From assembly GCA_023053545.1 (NCBI GenBank), contig JAKZAN010000101.1, positions 1 through 64,000 on the forward strand: a DNA stretch of 64,000 nt, in the 5' to 3' direction. The notes under the pieces were generated by a model, which was given only the letters and a program-made list of their open reading frames with translations, searched no databases and was not told the origin of the DNA. This stretch comes from Lepidurus packardi (taxonomy: Eukaryota > Arthropoda > Branchiopoda > Notostraca > Triopsidae). Below are positions 1 to 13,700 of the stretch, in pieces (positions within the stretch are counted from its first letter, which is position 1; every line of letters starts with the position of its first letter). Both the position numbers and the translations under genes were made by a program.

Positions 1-339
1 ATTAATTAAATCCGTACGGAAATTAATTCAGTCCGTAAGGAATTAATTCAGTCCGTAATTAATTCATTCATTCCTTACGGATTTAATTAAGTCCGTAAGG
101 AATTAATTCAGTCCGTTAAGGAATTAATTCACTCCGTAAGGAATTAATTCAGTAAGAAAGGGAATTCAATCAATCCTAAAGAATTAATTCAGTCCGTAAG
201 GAAATAATTCAGTCCGTAAGGAATTAATTCAGTCCGTAAGGAATTAATTCAGTCCGTAAGGAATTAATTCAGACCGTAAGGAAATAATTAAGTCCGTAAG
301 GAATTAATTCAGTCCGTAAGGAATTAATTAAGGAATTAA

Positions 340-352
340 TTCAGTCCGTTAG
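340..352 (+). repeat. Truncated 12-bp monomer AATTAAGG (representative copy)
   Basis: At many places two monomers are joined as AATTAATTAAGGAATTAATT, so that about 8 bases (GTCCGTAA or equivalent) are missing and one unit is 12 bp long. It nearly always precedes the marker monomer or a GGATTTAATTCAGTCTG unit, for example near 545, 1073, 1725, 2530 and 3168, which shows it was copied as part of the higher-order module. Confidence 0.7.
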
Positions 353-590
353 GATTTAATTCAGTCTGTAAGGTATTAATTCAGTCCGTAAGGAGTTAAT
401 TCAGTCCGTAAGGAATTAATTCAGTCCGTAAGGGAATAACTTCGGTACGTAAGGAAATAATTCAGTCCGTAATGGATTAATTAAGTCCGTAATGAATTAA
501 TTCAGTCCGTATGAAATTAATTCAGTTCGTAAGGAATTAATTAAGGAATTAATTCAGTCCGTAAGGAATTAATTCAGTAAGAACGGAATT

Positions 591-612
591 CAATCAATCC
601 TAAAGAATTAAT
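591..612 (+). repeat. Marker monomer of the higher-order repeat (representative copy)
   Basis: A diverged unit reading GTAAGAACGGAATTC then AATCAATCCTAAAGAATT punctuates the array and contains an EcoRI site. CAATCAATCC starts at 168, 591, 1123, 1773, 2372, 3215, 4054, 4897, 5616, 6206, 7137, 7968, 8717, 9620 and 10319 in the first 10 kb, and the unit continues through the window to about 62,583. Spacing is 0.4-0.9 kb. Sub-forms are GTAAGAAAGG, GTAAGAACGG, GTACGAACGG and GTAAGAATGG. The unit is always in the same orientation and is the best ruler for aligning higher-order copies. Confidence 0.85.
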
Positions 613-2086
613 TCAGTCCGTAAGGAAATAATTCAGTCCGTAAGGGAATTAATTCAGTCCGTAAGGAATTAATTCAGTCCATAAGGAATTAATTCAGTCC
701 GTAAGGAATTAATTCAGACCGTAAGGAAATAATTAAGTCCGTAAGGAATTAATTCAGTCCGTAAGGAATTAATTCAGTCCGTAATGAATTAATTCAGTCC
801 GTAAGGAATTAATTTAGTCCGTAAGAAATTAATTAACTCCGTAAGGAATTAATTAAGTCCGTAAGGAATTAATTAAGTCCGTAAGGAATTAATTAAGTCC
901 GTAAGGAATTAATTCAGTCCGTAAGGTATTAATTCAGTCCGTAAGGAATTAATTAAGTCCGTAAGGAATTAATTCATTCCGTAAGAAATTAATTCAGTCC
1001 GTAATGGATTAATTAAGTCCGTAATGAATTAATTCAGTCCGTATGAAATTAATTCAGACCGTAAGGAATTAATTAAGGAATTAATTCAGTCCGTAAGGAA
1101 TTAATTGAGTAAGAACGGAATTCAATCAATCCTAAAGAATTAATTCAGTCCGTAAGGAAATAATTCAGTCCGTAAGGAAATAATTCAGTCCGTAAGGAAA
1201 TAATTCAGTCCGTAAGGAATTAATTAAGTCCATAATGAATTAATTCAGTCCGTAAGGAATTAATTCAGTCCGTAAGAATTACTTTAGTCCGTAAGGAATT
1301 AATTAAGTCCGTAAGGAATTAATTAAGTCCGTAAGGAATTAATTCAGTCCGTAAGGAATTAATTCAGTCCGTAGCGAATTAATTAAGTCCATAATAAATT
1401 AATTCAGTCCGTAAGGAATTAATTCAGTCCGTAAGGAATTAATTTAGTCCGTAAGGAATTAATTAAGTCCGTAAGGAATTAATTAAGTCCGTAAGGAATT
1501 AATTAAGTCCGTAAGGAATTAATTCAGTCCGTAAGGATTTAATTCAGTCCGTAAGGTATTAATTCAGTCCGTAAGGAGTTAATTCAGTCCGTAAGGAATT
1601 AATTCAGTCCGTAAGGAATAACTTCAGTACGTAAGGAAATAATTCAGTCCGTAATGGATTAATTAAGTCCGTAATGAATTAATTCAGTCCGTATCAAATT
1701 AATTCAGTCCGTAAGGAATTAATTAAGGAATTAATTCAGTCCGTAAGGAATTAATTCAGTAAGAACGGAATTCAATCAATCCTAAAGAATTAATTCAGTC
1801 CGTAAGGAAATAATTCAGTCCGTAAGGAATTAATTCAGTCCGTAAGGAATTAATTCAGTCCATAAGGAATTAATTCAGTCCGTAAGGAATTAATTCAGAC
1901 CGTAAGGAAATAATTAAGTCCGTAAGGAATTAATTCAGTCCGTAAGGAATTAATTCAGTCCGTAATGAATTAATTCAGTCCGTAAGGAATTAATTTAGTC
2001 CGTAAGAAATTAATTAACTCCGTAAGGAATTAATTAAGTCCGTAAGGAATTAATTAAGTCCGTAAGGAATTAATTAAGTCCGTAAG

Positions 2087-5000
2087 GAATTAATTCAGTC
2101 CGTAAGGTATTAATTCAGTCCGTAAGGAATTAATTAAGTCCGTAAGGAATTAGTTCATTCCGTAAGAAATTAATTCAGTCCGTAATGGATTATTTCAGTC
2201 CGTAATTAATTAATTCAGTCCGTAAGGAATTATTTCAGTCCGTAAGGAATTAATTCAGTCCGTAATTAATTCATTCATTCCTTACGGATTTAATTAAGTC
2301 CGTAAGGAATTAATTCAGTCCGTAAGGAATTAATTCACTCCGTAAGGAATTAATTCAGTAAGAAAGGAATTCAATCAATCCTAAAGAATTAATTCAGTCC
2401 GTAAGGAAATAATTCAGTCCGTAAGGAATTAATTCAGTCCGTAAGGAATTAATTCAGTCCGTAAGGAATTAATTCAGACCGTAAGGAAATAATTAAGTCC
2501 GTAAGGAATTAATTCAGTCCGTAAGGAATTAATTAAGGAATTAATTCAGTCCGTAAGGATTTAATTCAGTCTGTAAGGTATTAATTCAGTCCGTAAGGAG
2601 TTAATTCAGTCCGTAAGGAATTAATTCAGTCCGTAAGGAATAACTTCGGTACGTAAGGAAATAATTCAGTCCGTAATGGATTAATTAAGTCCGTAATGAA
2701 TTAATTCAGTCCGTATGAAATTAATTCAGTTCGTAAGGAATTAATTCAGTCCGTAAGGAATTAATTCAGTCCATAAGGAATTAATTCAGTCCGTAAGGAA
2801 TTAATTCAGACCGTAAGGAAATAATTAAGTCCGTAAGGAATTAATTCAGTCCGTAAGGAATTAATTCAGTCCGTAATGAATTAATTCAGTCCGTAAGGAA
2901 TTAATTTAGTCCGTAAGAAATTAATTAACTCCGTAAGGAATTAATTAAGTCCGTAAGGAATTAATTAAGTCCGTAAGGAATTAATTAAGTCCGTAAGGAA
3001 TTAATTCAGTCCGTAAGGTATTAATTCAGTCCGTAAGGAATTAATTAAGTCCGTAAGGAATTAATTCATTCCGTAAGAAATTAATTCAGTCCGTAATGGA
3101 TTAATTAAGTCCGTAATGAATTAATTCAGTCCGTATGAAATTAATTCAGACCGTAAGGAATTAATTAAGGAATTAATTCAGTCCGTAAGGAATTAATTCA
3201 GTAAGAACGGAATTCAATCAATCCTAAAGAATTAATTCAGTCCGTAAGGAAATAATTCAGTCCGTAAGGAATTAATTCAGTCCGTAAGGAATTAATTCAG
3301 TCCGTAACGAATTAATTAAGTCCATAATGAATTAATTCAGTCCGTAAGGAATTAATTCAGTCCGTAAGGAATTAATTAAATCCGTACGGAATTAATTAAA
3401 TCCGTACGGAATTAATTCAGACCGTAAGGAATTAATTCAGTCCGTAAAGAATGAATTCCGTCCGTAAGGACATAGTTAGGTATGTAAGGAATTAATTCAG
3501 TCCGTAAGGAATCAATTCGGTCCGTAATGAATTAATTCAGTCCGTAAGGAATTAATTTACTCCGTAAGGAATTAATTCAGTCCGTAAGGAATTATTTCAG
3601 TCCGTAATTAATTCATTCATTCCTTACGGAATTAATTAAGTCCATAATGAATTAATTCAGTCCGTAAGGAATTAATTCAGTCCGTAAGGAATTAATTAAA
3701 TCCGTACGGAATTAATTCAGTCCGTAAGGAATTAATTTAGTCCGTAAGGATTTAATTCAGTCCGTAAGGAATTAATTCAGTCCGTAAGGTATTAATTCAG
3801 TCCGTAAGGAATTAATTAAGTCCGTAAGGAATTAGTTCATTCCGTAAGAAATTAATTCAGTCCGTAATGGATTATTTCAGTCCGTAATTAATTAATTCAG
3901 TCCGTAAGGAATTATTTCAGTCCGTAAGGAATTAATTCAGTCCGTAATTAATTCATTCATTCCTTACGGATTTAATTAAGTCCGTAAGGAATTAATTCAG
4001 TCCGTAAGGAATTAATTCACTCCGTAAGGAATTAATTCAGTAAGAAAGGAATTCAATCAATCCTAAAGAATTAATTCAGTCCGTAAGGAAATAATTCAGT
4101 CCGTAAGGAATTAATTCAGTCCGTAAGGAATTAATTCAGTCCGTAAGGAATTAATTCAGACCGTAAGGAAATAATTAAGTCCGTAAGGAATTAATTCAGT
4201 CCGTAAGGAATTAATTAAGGAATTAATTCAGTCCGTAAGGATTTAATTCAGTCTGTAAGGTATTAATTCAGTCCGTAAGGAGTTAATTCAGTCCGTAAGG
4301 AATTAATTCAGTCCGTAAGGAATAACTTCGGTACGTAAGGAAATAATTCAGTCCGTAATGGATTAATTAAGTCCGTAATGAATTAATTCAGTCCGTATGA
4401 AATTAATTCAGTTCGTAAGGAATTAATTCAGTCCGTAAGGAATTAATTCAGTCCATAAGGAATTAATTCAGTCCGTAAGGAATTAATTCAGACCGTAAGG
4501 AAATAATTAAGTCCGTAAGGAATTAATTCAGTCCGTAAGGAATTAATTCAGTCCGTAATGAATTAATTCAGTCCGTAAGGAATTAATTTAGTCCGTAAGA
4601 AATTAATTAACTCCGTAAGGAATTAATTAAGTCCGTAAGGAATTAATTAAGTCCGTAAGGAATTAATTAAGTCCGTAAGGAATTAATTCAGTCCGTAAGG
4701 TATTAATTCAGTCCGTAAGGAATTAATTAAGTCCGTAAGGAATTAATTCATTCCGTAAGAAATTAATTCAGTCCGTAATGGATTAATTAAGTCCGTAATG
4801 AATTAATTCAGTCCGTATGAAATTAATTCAGACCGTAAGGAATTAATTAAGGAATTAATTCAGTCCGTAAGGAATTAATTCAGTAAGAACGGAATTCAAT
4901 CAATCCTAAAGAATTAATTCAGTCCGTAAGGAAATAATTCAGTCCGTAAGGAATTAATTCAGTCCGTAAGGAATTAATTCAGTCCGTAACGAATTAATTA

Positions 5001-5450
5001 AGTCCATAATGAATTAATTCAGTCCGTAAGGAATTAATTCAGTCCGTAAGGAATTAATTAAATCCGTACGGAATTAATTAAATCCGTACGGAATTAATTC
5101 AGACCGTAAGGAATTAATTCAGTCCGTAAAGAATGAATTCCGTCCGTAAGGACATAGTTAGGTATGTAAGGAATTAATTCAGTCCGTAAGGAATCAATTC
5201 GGTCCGTAATGAATTAATTCAGTCCGTAAGGAATTAATTTACTCCGTAAGGAATTAATTCAGTCCGTAAGGAATTATTTCAGTCCGTAATTAATTCATTC
5301 ATTCCTTACGGAATTAATTAAGTCCATAATGAATTAATTCAGTCCGTAAGGAATTAATTCAGTCCGTAAGGAATTAATTAAATCCGTACGGAATTAATTC
5401 AGTCCGTAAGGAATTAATTTAGTCCGTAAGGATTTAATTCAGTCCGTAAG
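2087..5450 (+). repeat. Tandem higher-order duplication, period 1,682 bp
   Basis: The string of variant monomers at about 2087-3768 is repeated at about 3769-5450 with a constant 1,682-bp offset. Paired landmarks are the marker CAATCAATCC at 2372 and 4054, and again at 3215 and 4897. The rare variant AAGGACATAGTTAGG also recurs at this offset. The copies look nearly identical by eye, which indicates a recent unequal exchange. Identity breaks down upstream of about 2085 and downstream of about 5450. Confidence 0.85.
3602..3629. repeat. Inverted partial monomer / hairpin unit (representative copy)
   Basis: The sequence goes from CCGTAATTAATT into CATTCATTCCTTACGG. CCTTACGGAATTAATT is the reverse complement of the monomer core AATTAATTCCGTAAGG, so a piece of monomer is inverted here, and the ends CCGTAA and TTACGG can pair. 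The same 28-base unit occurs at 53-80, 9987-10014, 12589-12616 and 62870-62897, among many other places, nearly always after AATTATTTCAGTCC. A shortened form lies at 11516-11539. Confidence 0.8.
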
Positions 5451-5603
5451 GTATTAATTAAGTCCGTAAGGAATTAATTCAGTCCGTAAGGAATAAGTTC
5501 AGTACGTAAGGAATTAATTAAGTCCGTAATGGATTAATTCAGTTCGTATGAAATTAATTCAGTCCGTAAGGAATTAATTCAGTCCGTAAGGAATTAATTC
5601 AGT

Positions 5604-8600
5604 ACGAACGGAATTCAATCAATCCTAAAGAATTAATTCAGTCCGTAAGGAAATAATTCAGTCCGTAAGGAATTAATTCAGTCCGTTAGGAATTAATTCA
5701 GTCCGTAACGAATTAATTAAGTCCATAATGAATTAATTCAGTCCGTAAGGAATTAATTCAGTCCGTAAGAATTACTTTAGTCCGTAAGGAATTAATTCAG
5801 TCCGTAAGGAATTAATTCAGTCCGTAGCGAATTAATTAAGTCCATAATAAATTAATTCAGTCCGTAAGGAATTAATTCAGTCCGTAAGGAATTAATTTAG
5901 TCCGTAAGGAATTAATTAAGTCCGTAAGGAATTAATTAAGTCCGTAAGGAATTAATTCAGTCCGTAAGGATTTAATTCAGTCCGTAAGGTATTAATTCAG
6001 TCCGTAAGGAGTTAATTCAGTCCGTAAGGAATTAATTCAGTCCGTAAGGAATAACTTCAGTACGTAAGGAAATAATTCAGTCCGTAATGGATTAATTAAG
6101 TCCGTAATGAATTAATTCAGTCCGTATGAAATTAATTCAGTCCGTAAGGAATTAATTAAGGAATTAATTCAGTCCGTAAGGAATTAATTCAGTAAGAACG
6201 GAATTCAATCAATCCTAAAGAATTAATTCAGTCCGTAAGGAAATAATTCAGTCCGTAAGGAATTAATTCAGTCCGTAAGGAATTAATTCAGTCCATAAGG
6301 AATTAATTCAGTCCGTAAGGAATTAATTCAGACCGTAAGGAAATAATTAAGTCCGTAAGGAATTAATTCAGTCCGTAAGGAATTAATTCAGTCCGTAATG
6401 AATTAATTCAGTCCGTAAGGAATTAATTAAGGAATTAATTCAGTCCGTAAGGATTTAATTCAGTCTGTAAGGTATTAATTCAGTCCGTAAGGAGTTAATC
6501 CAGTCCGTAAGGAATTAATTCAGTCCGTAAGGAATAACTTCGGTACGTAAGGAAATAATTCAGTCCGTAATGGATTAATTAAGTCCGTAATGAATTAATT
6601 CAGTCCGTATGAAATTAATTCAGTTCGTAAGGAATTAATTCAGTCCGTAAGGAATTAATTCAGTCTATAAGGAATTAATTCAGTCCGTAAGGAATTAATT
6701 CAGACCGTAAGGAAATAATTAAGTCCGTAAGGAATTAATTCAGTCCGTAAGGAATTAATTCAGTCCGTAATGAATTAATTCAGTCCGTAAGGAATTAATT
6801 TAGTCCGTAAGAAATTAATTAACTCCGTAAGGAATTAATTAAGTCCGTAAGGAATTAATTAAGTCCGTAATTAATTCATTCATTCCTTACGGATTTAATT
6901 AAGTCCGTAAGGAATTAATTCAGTCCGTAAGGAATTAATTTAGTCCGTAAGAAATTAATTAACTCCGTAAGGAATTAATTAAGTCCGTAAGGAATTAATT
7001 CAGTCCGTAATTAATTCATTCATTCCTTACGGATTTAATTAAGTCCGTAAGGAATTAATTCAGTCCGTAAGGAATTAATTCACTCCGTAAGGAATTAATT
7101 CACTCCGTAAGGAATTAATTCAGTAAGAAAGGAATTCAATCAATCCTAAAGAATTAATTCAGTCCGTAAGGAAATAATTCAGTCCGTAAGGAATTAATTC
7201 AGTCCGTAAGGAATTAATTCAGTCCGTAAGGAATTAATTCAGACCGTAAGGAAATAATTAAGTCCGTAAGGAATTAATTCAGTCCGTAAGGAATTAATTA
7301 AGGAATTAATTCAGTCCGTAAGGATTTAATTCAGTCTGTAAGGTATTAATTCAGTCCGTAAGGAGTTAATTCAGTCCGTAAGGAATTAATTCAGTCCGTA
7401 AGGAATAACTTCGGTACGTAAGGAAATAATTCAGTCCGTAATGGATTAATTAAGTCCGTAATGAATTAATTCAGTCCGTATGAAATTAATTCAGTTCGTA
7501 AGGAATTAATTCAGTCCGTAAGGAATTAATTCAGTCCATAAGGAATTAATTCAGTCCGTAAGGAATTAATTCAGACCGTAAGGAAATAATTAAGTCCGTA
7601 AGGAATTAATTCAGTCCGTAAGGAATTAATTCAGTCCGTAATGAATTAATTCAGTCCGTAAGGAATTAATTTAGTCCGTAAGAAATTAATTAACTCCGTA
7701 AGGAATTAATTAAGTCCGTAAGGAATTAATTAAGTCCGTAAGGAATTAATTAAGTCCGTAAGGAATTAATTCAGTCCGTAAGGTATTAATTCAGTCCGTA
7801 AGGAATTAATTAAGTCCGTAAGGAATTAATTCATTCCGTAAGAAATTAATTCAGTCCGTAAGGGATTAATTAAGTCCGTAATGAATTAATTCAGTCCGTA
7901 TGAAATTAATTCAGTCCGTAAGGAATTAATTCAGTCCGTAAGGAATTAATTCAGTACGAACGGAATTCAATCAATCCTAAAGAATTAATTCAGTCCGTAA
8001 GGAAATAATTCAGTCCGTAAGGAAATAATTCAGTCCGTAAGGAAATAATTCAGTCCGTAAGGAATTAATTCAGTCCGTTAGGAATTAATTCAGTCCGTAA
8101 CGAATTAATTAAGTCCATAATGAATTAATTCAGTCCGTAAGGAATTAATTCAGTCCGTAAGAATTACTTTAGTCCGTAAGGAATTAATTCAGTCCGTTAG
8201 GAATTAATTCAGTCCGTAACGAATTAATTAAGTCCATAATGAATTAATTCAGTCCGTAAGGAATTAATTCAGTCCGTAAGAATTACTTTAGTCCGTAAGG
8301 AATTAATTCAGTCCGTAAGGAATTAATTCAGTCCGTAGCGAATTAATTAAGTCCATAATAAATTAATTCAGTCCGTAAGGAATTAATTCAGTCCGTAAGG
8401 AATTAATTTAGTCCGTAAGGAATTAATTAAGTCCGTAAGGAATTAATTAAGTCCGTAAGGAATTAATTCAGTCCGTAAGGATTTAATTCAGTCCGTAAGG
8501 TATTAATTCAGTCCGTAAGGAGTTAATTCAGTCCGTAAGGAATTAATTCAGTCCGTAAGGAATAACTTCAGTACGTAAGGAAATAATTCAGTCCGTAATG

Positions 8601-9376
8601 GATTAATTAAGTCCGTAATGAATTAATTCAGTCCGTATGAAATTAATTCAGTCCGTAAGGAATTAATTAAGGAATTAATTCAGTCCGTAAGGAATTAATT
8701 CAGTAAGAACGGAATTCAATCAATCCTAAAGAATTAATTCAGTCCGTAAGGAAATAATTCAGTCCGTAAGGAATTAATTCAGTCCGTAAGGAATTAATTC
8801 AGTCCATAAGGAATTAATTCAGTCCGTAAGGAATTAATTCAGACCGTAAGGAAATAATTAAGTCCGTAAGGAATTAATTCAGTCCGTAAGGAATTAATTC
8901 AGTCCGTAATGAATTAATTCAGTCCGTAAGGAATTAATTAAGGAATTAATTCAGTCCGTAAGGATTTAATTCAGTCTGTAAGGTATTAATTCAGTCCGTA
9001 AGGAGTTAATTCAGTCCGTAAGGAATTAATTCAGTCCGTAAGGAATAACTTCGGTACGTAAGGAAATAATTCAGTCCGTAATGGATTAATTAAGTCCGTA
9101 ATGAATTAATTCAGTCCGTATGAAATTAATTCAGTTCGTAAGGAATTAATTCAGTCCGTAAGGAATTAATTCAGTCCATAAGGAATTAATTCAGTCCGTA
9201 AGGAATTAATTCAGACCGTAAGGAAATAATTAAGTCCGTAAGGAATTAATTCAGTCCGTAAGGAATTAATTCAGTCCGTAATGAATTAATTCAGTCCGTA
9301 AGGAATTAATTTAGTCCGTAAGAAATTAATTAACTCCGTAAGGAATTAATTAAGTCCGTAAGGAATTAATTAAGTC
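5604..9376 (+). repeat. Higher-order duplication, offset 2,511 bp
   Basis: The segment of about 5604-6865 is repeated at about 8115-9376, offset 2,511 bp. Paired landmarks are the marker CAATCAATCC at 6206 and 8717, and the shortened unit AAGAATTACTTTAG at about 5767 and 8278. The stretch between them (about 6866-8114) carries other variant strings, including a 140-bp local duplication at about 6865-7030 and a 119-bp local duplication at about 8077-8290. Confidence 0.75.
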
Positions 9377-10719
9377 CGTAAGGAATTAATTAAGTCCGTA
9401 AGGAATTAATTCAGTCCGTAAGGTATTAATTCAGTCCGTAAGGAATTAATTAAGTCCGTAAGGAATTAATTCATTCCGTAAGAAATTAATTCAGTCCGTA
9501 AGGGATTAATTAAGTCCGTAATGAATTAATTCAGTCCGTATGAAATTAATTCAGACCGTAAGGAATTAATTAAGGAATTAATTCAGTCCGTAAGGAATTA
9601 ATTCAGTAAGAACGGAATTCAATCAATCCTAAAGAATTAATTCAGTCCGTAAGGAAATAATTCAGTCCGTAAGGAATTAATTCAGTCCGTAAGGAATTAA
9701 TTCAGTCCGTAACGAATTAATTAAGTCCATAATGAATTAATTCAGTCCGTAAGGAATTAATTCAGTCCGTAAGGAATTAATTAAATCCGTACGGAATTAA
9801 TTCAGACCGTAAGGAATTAATTCAGTCCGTAAAGAATGAATTCCGTCCGTAAGGACATAGTTAGGTATGTAAGGAATTAATTCAGTCCGTAAGGAATCAA
9901 TTCGGTCCGTAATGAATTAATTCAGTCCGTAAGGAATTAATTTACTCCGTAAGGAATTAATTCAGTCCGTAAGGAATTATTTCAGTCCGTAATTAATTCA
10001 TTCATTCCTTACGGAATTAATTAAGTCCATAATGAATTAATTCAGTCCGTAAGGAATTAATTCAGTCCGTAAGGAATTAATTAAATCCGTACGGAATTAA
10101 TTCAGTCCGTAAGGAATTAATTTAGTCCGTAAGGATTTAATTCAGTCCGTAAGGTATTAATTAAGTCCGTAAGGAATTAATTCAGTCCGTAAGGAATAAG
10201 TTCAGTACGTAAGGAATTAATTAAGTCCGTAATGGATTAATTCAGTTCGTATGAAATTAATTCAGTCTGTAAGGAATTAATTCAGTCCGTAAGGAATTAA
10301 TTCAGTACGAACGGAATTCAATCAATCCTAAAGAATTAATTCAGTCCGTAAGGAAATAATTCAGTCCGTAAGGAAATAATTCAGTCCGTAAGGAAATAAT
10401 TCAGTCCGTAAGGAATTAATTCGGTCCGTTAGGAATTAATTCAGTCCGTAACGAATTAATTAAGTCCATAATGAATTAATTCAGTCCGTAAGGAATTAAT
10501 TCAGTCCGTAAGAATTACTTTAGTCCGTAAGGAATTAATTAAGTCCGTAAGGAATTAATTAAGTCCGTAAGGAATTAATTCAGTCCGTAAGAAATTAATT
10601 CAGTCCGTAGCGAATTAATTAAGTCCATAATAAATTAATTCAGTCCGTAAGGAATTAATTCAGTCCGTAAGGAATTAATTTAGTCCGTAAGGAATTAATT
10701 AAGTCCGTAAGGAATTAAT

Positions 10720-13700
10720 TAAGTCCGTAAGGAATTAATTAAGTCCGTAAGGAATTAATTCAGTCCGTAAGGAATTAATTCAGTCCGTAAGGAATTAATT
10801 CAGTCCGTAAGGAATTAATTCAGTCCGTAAGGAATTAATTCAGTCCGTAAGGAATTAATTCTGTCCGTAAGGATTTAATTCAGTCCGAAAGGTATTAATT
10901 CAGTCCGTAAGGAATTAATTCAGTCCGTAAGGAATTAATTAAGTCCGTAAGGAATTAATGCAGTCCGTAAGGAATTAATGCAGTCCGTAAGGAATTAATG
11001 CAGTCCGTAAGGAATTAATTCTGTCCGTAAGGATTTAATTCAGTACGTAAGGTATTAATTCAGTCCGTAAGTAATTAATTCAGTCCGTAAGTAATTAATT
11101 CAGTCCGTAAGGAATTAATTCAATAAGAAAGGAATTCAATCAATCCTAAAGAATTAATTCAGTCCGTAAGGAATTAATTAAGTCCGAAAGGAATTAATTA
11201 AGTCCGTAAGGAATTAATTAAGTCCGTAAGGAATTAATTCAGTCCGTAAGGAATAAGTTCAGTACGTAAGGAATTAATTCAGTCCGTAATCGATTAATTA
11301 AATCCGTAATTAATTAATTCAGTCCGTATGAAATTAATTCATTCCGTAAGGAATTAATTAAGGAATTAATTCAGTCCGTAAGGAATTAATTCAGTCCGTA
11401 AAAAATTAATTCAGTCCGTAAGGAATTAATTCAGTCCGTAAGGAATTAATTCTGTCCGTAAGGATTTAATTCATTCCGTAAGGTATTAATTCTGTCCGTA
11501 AGGAATTAATTCAGTCCGTAGTTAATTCATTCCTTACGGAATTAATTCAGTCCGTAAGGAATTAATTAAGTCCGTAAGGAATTAATGCAGTCCGTAAGGA
11601 ATTAATGCAGTCCGTAAGGAATTAATGCAGTCCGTAAGGAATTAATTCTGTCCGTAAGGATTTAATTCAGTCCGTAAGGTATTAATTCAGTCCGTAAGGA
11701 ATTAATTCAGTCCGTAAGTAATTAATTCAGTCCGTAAGGAATTAATTCAATAAGAAAGGAATTCAATCAATCCTAAAGAATTAATTCAGTCCGTAAGGAA
11801 TTAATTAAGTCCGAAAGGAATTAATTAAGTCCGTAAGGAATTAATTAAGTCCGTAATGAATCAATTAAGTCCATAAGGAATTAATTCAGTCCGTAAGGAA
11901 TTAATTAAGTCCGTAAGGAATTAATTCAGTTCGTAAAGAATTAATTTAGTCCGTAAGGAATTTATATGAGTCCGCAAGGAATTAATTAAGTCCGTAAGGA
12001 ATTAATTAAGTTCGTAAGGAATTAATTCAGTGTATAAAAAATTAATTCAGTCTGTAAGGAATTAAATCAGGCCGTAGGGAATTAATTCAGTCTGTAAGGA
12101 ATTAAATCAGGTCGAAAGGAATTAATTAAGTCCGTAAGAAATTGATTCAGTCCGTAAGGAATTAATTCAGCCCGTAAGGAATTAATTAAGTCCGTAATGA
12201 GTCACTTAAGTCCATACGGAATTAATTCACTCCCTAAGTAGTTAATCCAAATTCAGTCCGTAAGGAATTAATTAAGTCCGTAAGGAATTAATTCAGTCCG
12301 TATGGAATTAATTCTGTCCGTAATGGATTAATTAAGGAATTAATTCAGTCCGTAAGGAATTCAATCAATCCTAAAGAATTATTTCAGTCCGTAAGGAAAT
12401 AATTCAGTCCGTAAGGAATTAATTCAATCCGTAAGGAATTAATTCAGTCCGTAACGAATTAATTAAGTCCATAATGAATTAATTCAGTCCATAAGGAATT
12501 AATTCAGTCCGTAAGGAATTAATTAAATCCGTACGGAATTAATTCAGACCGTAAGGAATTAATTCAGTAGGTACGGAATTATTTCAGTCCGTAATTAATT
12601 CATTCATTCCTTACGGATTTAATTAAGTCCTTAAGGAATTAATTCAGTCCGTAAGGATTTAATTCAGTAAGAAAGGAATTCAATCAATCCTAAAGAATTA
12701 ATTCAGTCCGTAAGTAAATAATTCAGTCCGTAAGGAATTAATTCAGTCCGTAAGGAATTAATTCTGTCCGTAAGGAATTAATTCAGTCCGTAATGTCATA
12801 ATTCAGTCCGTAAGGAATTAATTCAGTTCGTAAAGAATTAATTTAGTCCGTAAGGAATTTATATGAGTCCGTAAGGAATTAATTAAGTCCGTAAGGAATT
12901 AATTAAGTTCGTAAGGAATTAATTCAGTGTATAAAAAATTAATTCAGTCTGTAAGGAATTAAATCAGGGCGTAGGGAATTAATTCAGTCTGTAAGGAATT
13001 AAATCAGGTCGAAAGGAATTAATTAAGTCCGTAAGAAATTGATTAAGTCCGTAAGGAATTAATTCAGCCCGTAAGGAATTAATTAAGTCCGTAATGAGTC
13101 ACTTAAGTCCATACGGAATTAATTCACTCCCTAAGTAGTTAATCCAAATTCAGTCCGTAAGGAATTAATTAAGTCCGTAAGGAATTAATTCAGTCCGTAT
13201 GGAATTAATTCTGTCCGTAATGGATTAATTAAGTCCGTAATGAATTAATTCAGTCCGTATGAAATTAATTCAGTCCGTAAGGAATTAATTAAGGAATTAA
13301 TTCAGTCCGTAAGGAATTCAATCAATCCTAAAGAATTATTTCAGTCCGTAAGGAAATAATTCAGTCCGTAAGGAATTAATTCAGTCCGTAAGGAATTAAT
13401 TCAGTCCGTAACGAATTAATTAAGTCCATAATGAATTAATTCAGTCCGTAAGGAATTAATTCAGTCCGTAAGGAATTAATTAAATCCGTAAGGAATTAAT
13501 TCACTCCGTAAGGAATTAATTCAGTAAGAAAGGAATTCAATCAATCCTAAAGAATTAATTCAGTCCGTAAGGAAATAATTCAGTCCGTAAGGAATTAATT
13601 CAGTCCGTAAGGAATTAATTCTGTCCGTAAGGAATTAATTCAGTCCGTAATGTCATAATTCAGTCCGTAAGGAATTAATTCAGTCAGTAATGTAATAATT

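Noticed and set aside
53..80. Rho-independent terminator
   Set aside because: The hairpins have weak AT-rich stems, no following U-tract tied to a gene, and recur throughout a eukaryotic-type satellite with no transcription unit nearby.
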